Source: JALXCG01 sp026991065 [NCBI: Gemmatimonadota bacterium]
GTDB taxonomy: Bacteria; GCA-2686955
DNA length: 19,777 nucleotides
Assembly (NCBI GenBank): GCA_026991065.1
Contig: JALXCG010000408.1
Span: 1 to 19,777 of the forward strand
Reading direction: 5' to 3'
Part shown: piece after piece, positions 14,758-19,777 of the stretch
Layout of the letters: each line of letters opens with the position of its first letter
How positions within the stretch are numbered: the stretch's first letter is position 1
Translations under genes and position numbers: made by a program
Notes under the pieces: model-generated
What the model saw: only the letters and a program-made list of their open reading frames with translations
Databases searched by the model: none
What the model was told of the DNA's origin: nothing

Positions 14758-17700
14758 CTAGAAAGCGACTTCAAGGCCCACTTCGATTTGTCTTCCAGCG
14801 CTATGCCGTGCCGGATTTCGGCTGATTTCTCGATTGTCCCCGTACCAAGTGCGGTACGCGGGATCCACGTAGTTCACATTCTCTCGATCGAAGAGGTTCG
14901 AGATCTCCGTGAAGAGATTGTAGCGAAGACCGGAGAAAAGGAAGGTCTTGTCCACAATCACGTCGACACTGCTGGTCCAGGGCAAACGCGCCGAGTTCTT
15001 TGCTCCCACATCACGTCCAAAGAGTTGCGGTGTATAGGGGAAGCCACTACCCAGCTGCCACAATAGATTCACACCCCAATTGGATGGAAGCCTGAAGCCT
15101 CCTATGGTGGGGTGGTCATTCTCCTGAACGCGGAAATCCAGGTTCAAAGACAAGGCATGCCGTTGATCAAAGTCCAACGGAAACTCTCTCGGCGTTGTGG
15201 CAGTTGATCCATAGCCATCAAATGCGGAAGAGTTCTTGCCGGTCGCGAATTGGTAGGTATAGGACAAGTTGCCACTCGTGTAGTTGGAGGGGTTCTTGTC
15301 GATAATGATCTCCAATCCGCGCGCGCTGCCGTAGTCGGAGTTTTCATAGACCCATTCGGCCCGGCCGGTGGCTTCGTTGATCGTCCTCGTCGCCTGAACA
15401 AGGTCTCTGAAATCCTTGAAAAACGCTTTGACATCGATCTTCACGAAGTCTGAGAAGGCGTGATTCAGCCCGAACTCATACGTGACGGTCTTTGGGGATT
15501 TCAGCTCATAGTTCCCCTTCAACGCCAGCGCCGATGCTCCCTGTTCATTGGAGTTATAGATCGATGCCAGTTGGGGAACCTGAGAGAAGTGACCGTAGGA
15601 GAAGTACATCTTGTCATGTTCGGACACCGGATAGCTGACGCCAAGACGCGGCGAGATCTTGTTCTCGAGAGTCTTCCGCAGCGTATCGGGAACAGTTCCA
15701 CCGTCGCCGAAGATGCCTCGCACGATCCAGAAATCGTAACGAAGGCCTGGCTTGATAACTAGATCCTCCCACTCATACTGGTCCTGCATCCACACTGCGC
15801 CTTCAAGCGGCGGAGCGTCCCAGAAATTCCGGAAGATCCCTCGATCGGTCCAAAGCCCAGTCGCTTCGACGCTGCCTTCGGCCGGTACGAATCTATAGTA
15901 GGGATAGCTGATCCGCTGCTGCTTGAGGAAATGCTGGCGGAACTCTGCCCCCACCTTAATCTGGTGATGCTCCGTTGCCTGACTTTCCAGCGAAGCTCTA
16001 AAGGTGTATTGAATCGACTCTGTGTGCTCATATGGACTGTGCTGGCGGAACGCGCCGTCGTATTCTTTGTCCCAGCGGCCATTGAGATTGGTGTCCGCGA
16101 AAGGCTCACCTCGGTCCCAGCGACCATTGGGAGCATCGTACTCGCCGTCTCCGTCGCGATCCTGGTACGGTTCGCCTTCGTCCCAGTGGCCGTTTCCGGC
16201 AATTCCGTAGGTGTAGACCCCGTTCCCGTCAAGGTCCTCGAAGTCCTCTCCGGGATCGTAGACGCCATTCCACTGGCCGACATCGTAGGTTGAAAAGTCG
16301 CCATCTGGACCGCTATCGGTGAAAGGCTCGCCACCGCTGTAACGACCATCTCCGGTTCGGTCAACAAATGTGTCTGCCCGATCCCACTCGCCATCACCGA
16401 TCACGTCAAAATAGCGCTCTCCCATATCGTAACGGCCGTTGCCTTCGCCCACGTCATGGGTGTGCGGTTTGCCATCAACGCCGTAGTCGATCAGAATATC
16501 GCTGTAGAAGATCTCATATTGATCAGAAACGTCGAAACGTCCGTTGCCGTTGGTGTCGACCCAGTCCCAATTGCCATTGCCGTTGGTATCGTCGAAACGA
16601 ATGCCGTGATAGGCGTCATACTGGCCATTGCCATTCGAATCGTAGAACGGCTCCCCACTGTTCCAAACGCCATCTGCTTCGCCGTCGTCTCCGGTTCTTG
16701 GGATCTGGTCTACGCCCACGTCCAAGAAGGGTTCGCCTTCGTCGAACTGCCCGTTTCCCCAGTCCTGGAAGGACTCTCCGGCATCCCAGCGGCCGTTACC
16801 GTTCTCATCTACGAAAGACTCTGAATAGTCGTTGTAGACTCCGTCGCCATTGGAGTCCACGAAACTGTCCTCGGCGAATGATTCGCCATCGGAGAACGAC
16901 TCGCCGCCGTCATAGTTGCCGTTCTCGTTCAAGTCGACGTAGCGCTCATGGATCGCCGGGTCGTAGGGGCTGACATCGAAGACGCCGTTCCCCTCGCCCC
17001 AGTCATTGGTATTCGGGAGTTGATCGAGTCCGTAGTCATAGAAAGGTTCGCCCGGGTCAAATCGACCGTTTTGGTTGGCATCCACGAACGTCTCGGGAAC
17101 GTCGTAGTAACCATTCTGGTTCAGATCGACAAAATCCTCTGCCGGACGTGCCGGATCGTAGAAGCCGTCATTGCTGTTGTAGATGCCGTTGCCGTCCAGA
17201 TCCCAGAACTCTTCTCCCTCGTCGTATTTTCCATTGGGCGCATCGTAGTAACCGTTACCGTTGAGATCGACAAACCACTCGCCCAACCCCGCATCACGCT
17301 CGGCGACGTCGTATCGACCGTTCGCATTCAGGTCGTAGAAATCCGCGACATAGAGGCCAAACTCGGGCAGGGAGTTGTAAGTGTTGAAAGAGTTATCACC
17401 TTCGCCGTAGTCACCTGTGCCGGCGATGCCATCCAGCCCCACATCCTGATAGTCGGTAGAAGCCGGAGCGGTGGTCCAATCGTTGGGCACACCGTCGCCT
17501 TCGCCCTTGTCAAAGGTGGCGGGAATCCCATCCTCGCCATAGTCATTCCACGGCTCACTGGCATCCTGAAGGGCATCCCCGTCGCGATAGCGTTCCGGAT
17601 AGTCGGCATTGATGTACTGCCGGAACCAGTCGGTGTATTCGGCGTCGGCCCAGGGCACCGTGCTGGGATCTCCCAAATCGGGCTCAAGCGGGAAATCGCC

Positions 17701-18933
17701 GGGGAGAACACCCGAATCCTGGGTGGTTGTCGTCTTCACGCGACTTGCCCGGAGTTCAAAAAAGGTCTTCGGGCTGATTGTATGGTTCCACGTTACATAG
17801 GCCAAAGAGGAGCTTCGCTCGGTTTGAGAGTAGGCATGTTCAGGCACATAACGGAACGCATGCTGGTAGTAGTCTCGATACTCTTTCGACCCCTGATAAC
17901 TGAAGGTCAATTTGTCGGCGTTGTTGAGTCGCCATACCCACTTGGAAGTCAGGGAGAATTGATTCTGGTAGCGCTGATCCAGGTCGAAGCCAAGCAGATC
18001 GATTGTTTCGGTCGGCTTGTTCGAGAATGGGGTATGGCCGTCTGTCAAGTCGCCGGTAGCCGTCAAAATCCAGGTCAGATCCTCCCCGGGAAGATTCAGC
18101 CCCAACTTGGGAAAGAGATATGTCGAGATCGGTTCCGGACCCTGGAGTGAGAACTCGGCGAAGTCGGAGTTCAGGCTGTATTCGTCGGGACTCAAGTTGT
18201 CGGTCTTGTAACGGAGCGACCCGCTCCAATCGTCGCTCCCCTCCTTGGTGACTACCTTGATTATCGCCGACTGCGCTTCGCCATACTCGGCATCGAACCC
18301 CCCCTGCAGAACCGTAACCTCTTCAATCGCGGCACGCCCCACAGTGAGGCCCGCCCCCTCACCGGTAATGGGATCCTTGACCGAGATGCCGTCCACCAAG
18401 TAACGGGCTTCATTACCCCGGCCACCGCGAAAATGCAGTTCTCCGCCCTGAGACACCACACCCGCCTGCGTTTGCAGTAGTTCGTTGACGTCGTTGATGG
18501 GCATCTGTTCGATCGACTCAGAGCCCACGGTGCGCATTGAACTCGTCACGTCCGCCTGAATCAACGCTCGCGTTGCGACCACTTCGGTCTGAAACTCTTC
18601 AGATTCAATTACGACCGGGATCAATTCAAAACGCAGTGGCGTATTACGGTCACTAAAGACCTTGACCTCGGTCTGCCTCTGCTGGGAAAAACCCATTGAT
18701 TCGGCGCGGACCTTATAGGAACCGGGGGGGACGTTCAGGATGAAGAACTTGCCGTTGGCGTCGGTCATCGCACCGAGATGCGTGTCTTCCACGATGACGT
18801 TCACGTACTCCATCGGCTCGCCGGTCTCCTTGTTCAGGACCACACCGGTGATCTTTCCGGTCACGCCGGCGAATGCGCTAGATGAGAACAGGAGGCAAAT
18901 CAGCAGAGGAACGAACAGGAGGAGTCTACGCAC
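14758..18933 (-). CDS. TonB-dependent receptor with ~500-residue EF-loop-like repeat insertion
   Basis: About 1391 residues. GTG 18933 was chosen because AAGGGAG lies 8 nt before it; the alternative GTG at 18942 abuts that site. Signal peptide MRRLLLFVPLLICLLFSSSAFA. Residues about 24-107 form a carboxypeptidase-regulatory-like domain (GKITGVVLNKETGEPMEYVN, TDANGKFFILNVPPGSYKV). The plug is at about 117-235 (MPINDVNELLQTQAGV, FRGGRGNEARYLVDG, EEVTVLQGGFDAEYGEAQ). The barrel begins near 236 and ends EVGLEVAF with the usual terminal Phe. About 464-957 is the acidic repeat insertion described separately. Without it the protein would be near 900 residues, a normal size for the family. Strand order (FFELRASRV before it; TFRASLESQATEHHQIKVGAEF with a short turn after it) places it in an extracellular loop. 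Family knowledge: such receptors import large ligands using TonB-ExbBD. The ligand is unknown. No convincing TonB box was found. First gene of the right-hand block. Confidence 0.92.
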   Translation of the reverse strand: MRRLLLFVPLLICLLFSSSAFAGVTGKITGVVLNKETGEPMEYVNVIVEDTHLGAMTDANGKFFILNVPPGSYKVRAESMGFSQQRQTEVKVFSDRNTPLRFELIPVVIESEEFQTEVVATRALIQADVTSSMRTVGSESIEQMPINDVNELLQTQAGVVSQGGELHFRGGRGNEARYLVDGISVKDPITGEGAGLTVGRAAIEEVTVLQGGFDAEYGEAQSAIIKVVTKEGSDDWSGSLRYKTDNLSPDEYSLNSDFAEFSLQGPEPISTYLFPKLGLNLPGEDLTWILTATGDLTDGHTPFSNKPTETIDLLGFDLDQRYQNQFSLTSKWVWRLNNADKLTFSYQGSKEYRDYYQHAFRYVPEHAYSQTERSSSLAYVTWNHTISPKTFFELRASRVKTTTTQDSGVLPGDFPLEPDLGDPSTVPWADAEYTDWFRQYINADYPERYRDGDALQDASEPWNDYGEDGIPATFDKGEGDGVPNDWTTAPASTDYQDVGLDGIAGTGDYGEGDNSFNTYNSLPEFGLYVADFYDLNANGRYDVAERDAGLGEWFVDLNGNGYYDAPNGKYDEGEEFWDLDGNGIYNSNDGFYDPARPAEDFVDLNQNGYYDVPETFVDANQNGRFDPGEPFYDYGLDQLPNTNDWGEGNGVFDVSPYDPAIHERYVDLNENGNYDGGESFSDGESFAEDSFVDSNGDGVYNDYSESFVDENGNGRWDAGESFQDWGNGQFDEGEPFLDVGVDQIPRTGDDGEADGVWNSGEPFYDSNGNGQYDAYHGIRFDDTNGNGNWDWVDTNGNGRFDVSDQYEIFYSDILIDYGVDGKPHTHDVGEGNGRYDMGERYFDVIGDGEWDRADTFVDRTGDGRYSGGEPFTDSGPDGDFSTYDVGQWNGVYDPGEDFEDLDGNGVYTYGIAGNGHWDEGEPYQDRDGDGEYDAPNGRWDRGEPFADTNLNGRWDKEYDGAFRQHSPYEHTESIQYTFRASLESQATEHHQIKVGAEFRQHFLKQQRISYPYYRFVPAEGSVEATGLWTDRGIFRNFWDAPPLEGAVWMQDQYEWEDLVIKPGLRYDFWIVRGIFGDGGTVPDTLRKTLENKISPRLGVSYPVSEHDKMYFSYGHFSQVPQLASIYNSNEQGASALALKGNYELKSPKTVTYEFGLNHAFSDFVKIDVKAFFKDFRDLVQATRTINEATGRAEWVYENSDYGSARGLEIIIDKNPSNYTSGNLSYTYQFATGKNSSAFDGYGSTATTPREFPLDFDQRHALSLNLDFRVQENDHPTIGGFRLPSNWGVNLLWQLGSGFPYTPQLFGRDVGAKNSARLPWTSSVDVIVDKTFLFSGLRYNLFTEISNLFDRENVNYVDPAYRTWYGDNREISRNPARHSAGRQIEVGLEVAF
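16063..17544 (-). repeat. Tandem acidic EF-hand-loop-like repeat array within the TonB receptor
   Basis: Two interleaved unit types. Type A, 12-14 residues: D-x-N/D-x-N/D-G-x-Y/F/W-D-x-G-E-x-F. There are about 16 clear copies, starting near residues 534, 556, 578, 603, 618, 667, 693, 709, 765, 782, 793, 843, 858, 900, 925 and 947, plus two shortened ones. Type B, about 20-24 residues: D-x-G-x-D-G/Q-x-P/A-x-T-x-D-x-G-E-G/A-N/D-G. There are six copies, starting near 464, 497, 633, 738, 816 and 873. Several type A units have Glu at loop position 12, as in an EF-hand, but no flanking helices are evident. Units vary at the DNA level while the protein pattern is kept. Confidence 0.9.
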
Positions 18934-19520
18934 GAGATCCACTCCCTTCAGCGGAGAACATGGGTTGCCGCGAATGCGGTGTGGGAACGGGAGAGGGGAG
19001 GATTGGCGACCGTAACTTTATGGGCACACAAGAGTCCGAGGTCGCGAAGAGGGAGTGGCAATCGACCGTGATAACCAAAGGATACGAACCGGGAGGCTCG
19101 CATGTCAACCAACTGCGCGGCATAGGGGCATCCTTCTGGGCATGGGCCCATCGTCCCGAGTTTCTCGATTGTGTGGAGCGGACAGTCCGAGCACGCATCT
19201 CTGGTGAATCGGAACACGCCAATCCTATGGGTATTATTCGAAGTCATCCGCGAACGCCACCGAATGGTATTCGCCAGCGAAGCACGTGCACAACTCGAAC
19301 ATGACAAGGAGATCCATGGGAGTATAGAGATCTCTTGGGCGGAAAGGGTGGATTTCTGCATCCTGAAGCTCGGAATGGCCCGGTTTTGTCATGCCGCGCG
19401 TTTCCGGGCGCCGCTCAGATGGCTTCGAACGCACACCATCGCTCAGTGCGAGTTCTTACCAGACAACGGCCTGGGCGTTTCCGACGAACTCAGCGAGTTG
19501 TCAGGCGGGATTTAGAACTC
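18934..19520. other. Upstream region of the receptor block, no gene seen
   Basis: About 590 bp between the receptor start and the stop of the right-edge gene. Open frames exist on both strands but overlap one another and carry no recognisable domain. The receptor promoter should lie here. On the minus strand I see a TATACT near 19325 without a matching -35, and an AATAAT near 19235, also without one, so I call no promoter. Confidence 0.45.
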
Positions 19521-19777
19521 TCACGAAGATTCGGCGACTGCGGTGCGGCAACCCGCCAGATCGGCATAGCGCTCCTGTGCCAGGACCCGGATCTCCTCCT
19601 GCCAAGCCGGCGAGAACCTCTTCCTCTCGAATCGAATCCGATGGCAACGCCAGAATCCAGCGGCTAGGTGCTCAGCGGCAAGGTGGTGGGGTTGTGGAGC
19701 CCTGCCGGCGCCGGGCGACGGAACCGCCCCGGCCAGAAGATAGGGAGAGAGATCGGAGTATCCTGTTGGGGCTATCG
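19521..19777 (-). CDS. C-terminal end of an unrecognised gene, partial at right edge
   Basis: Reading inward from the right edge on the minus strand, 84 codons are open before TGA at 19523-19521. There is no ATG, GTG or TTG start within them, so the gene begins outside the window. Third codon positions are mostly G or C, as in neighbouring genes. The peptide contains YSDLSPYLLAGAVPSPG, then a basic, aromatic stretch (FWRCHRIRFERKRFSPAWQ) and an Ala/Glu-rich helix-like end (EEIRVLAQERYADLAG). I recognise no family. It points the same way as the receptor block but is separated by nearly 600 bp, so it is probably not in the same operon. A chance open frame is possible at this length. Confidence 0.5.
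   Translation of the reverse strand, partial: IAPTGYSDLSPYLLAGAVPSPGAGRAPQPHHLAAEHLAAGFWRCHRIRFERKRFSPAWQEEIRVLAQERYADLAGCRTAVAESS

Noticed and set aside
16063-17544. Regular repeats seen as a possible CRISPR or non-coding satellite array
   Set aside because: The units vary in sequence and spacing, lack conserved repeats with unique spacers, and keep one open frame with a constant amino-acid pattern.
18948-19361. 137-codon Cys-rich minus-strand frame upstream of the receptor
   Set aside because: The Cys pairs looked like a possible zinc ribbon, but there is no ribosome site, no family resemblance, and it overlaps other chance frames. Kept as non-coding.
19171-19515. 114-codon plus-strand frame near the right edge
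   Set aside because: No ribosome site, no motif, no neighbour on that strand; overlaps the minus-strand frame above.

Overview
This 19.8-kb window comes from a GC-rich, Gram-negative bacterium. A TonB-dependent receptor with an N-terminal carboxypeptidase-regulatory-like domain, a PorV/PorQ-family barrel and secreted proteins with type IX-secretion-style C-termini together suggest an FCB-affiliated, probably uncultivated lineage (Eisenbacteria-, Latescibacteria- or KSB1-like). That placement is inference; no rRNA or universal marker gene is present. All genes but one lie on the minus strand.

Left block (1-6456, minus). Four genes overlap start-to-stop (ATGA, ATGA, TGATG). In transcription order they are: a fusion of an ArnC-like polyprenyl-phosphate glycosyltransferase with an ArnA-like formyltransferase domain; a class I SAM methyltransferase; a NodU/CmcH/TobZ-type carbamoyltransferase; and a DUF2723 (TMEM260-like) GT-C membrane protein with a TPR tail that runs off the left edge. 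They read as one cassette that loads a formylated amino sugar onto a lipid carrier, decorates a glycan with methyl and carbamoyl groups, and transfers sugar to a surface acceptor. Base composition falls sharply near 4.5 kb, at the junction of the fusion gene and the methyltransferase gene.

Centre (6457-9119). A short divergent region holds a near-consensus sigma-70 promoter on the plus strand (TTGACA, 17 bp, TATCAT) whose -10 overlaps a minus-strand -10. The plus-strand promoter drives a lipoprotein gene (6697-8514) with Ig-like repeats and one EF-hand-loop-like Asp/Asn/Gly motif. The lipoprotein gene converges on the right block. Two stem-loop terminators lie about 450 bp apart between them.

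Right block (9031-18933, minus). In transcription order: a TonB-dependent receptor of about 1391 residues, an intercistronic hairpin, a secreted 854-residue protein, a PorV/PorQ-like protein, then, after a 195-bp gap, a secreted BNR/Asp-box protein with a FlgD-Ig-like C-terminus, closed by a strong terminator. The striking feature is about 500 residues of tandem acidic motifs inserted in what should be an extracellular loop of the receptor. They are of two kinds: D-x-N-x-N-G-x-x-D-x-G-E loops and longer D-x-G-x-D-G-x-x-x-T-x-D-x-G-E-x-N-G units. The same units recur in the neighbouring secreted protein and in the lipoprotein, so three surface proteins share a probable calcium-binding module.

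Right edge (18934-19777). About 590 bp with no convincing gene, then the C-terminal end of an unrecognised minus-strand gene that continues beyond the window.
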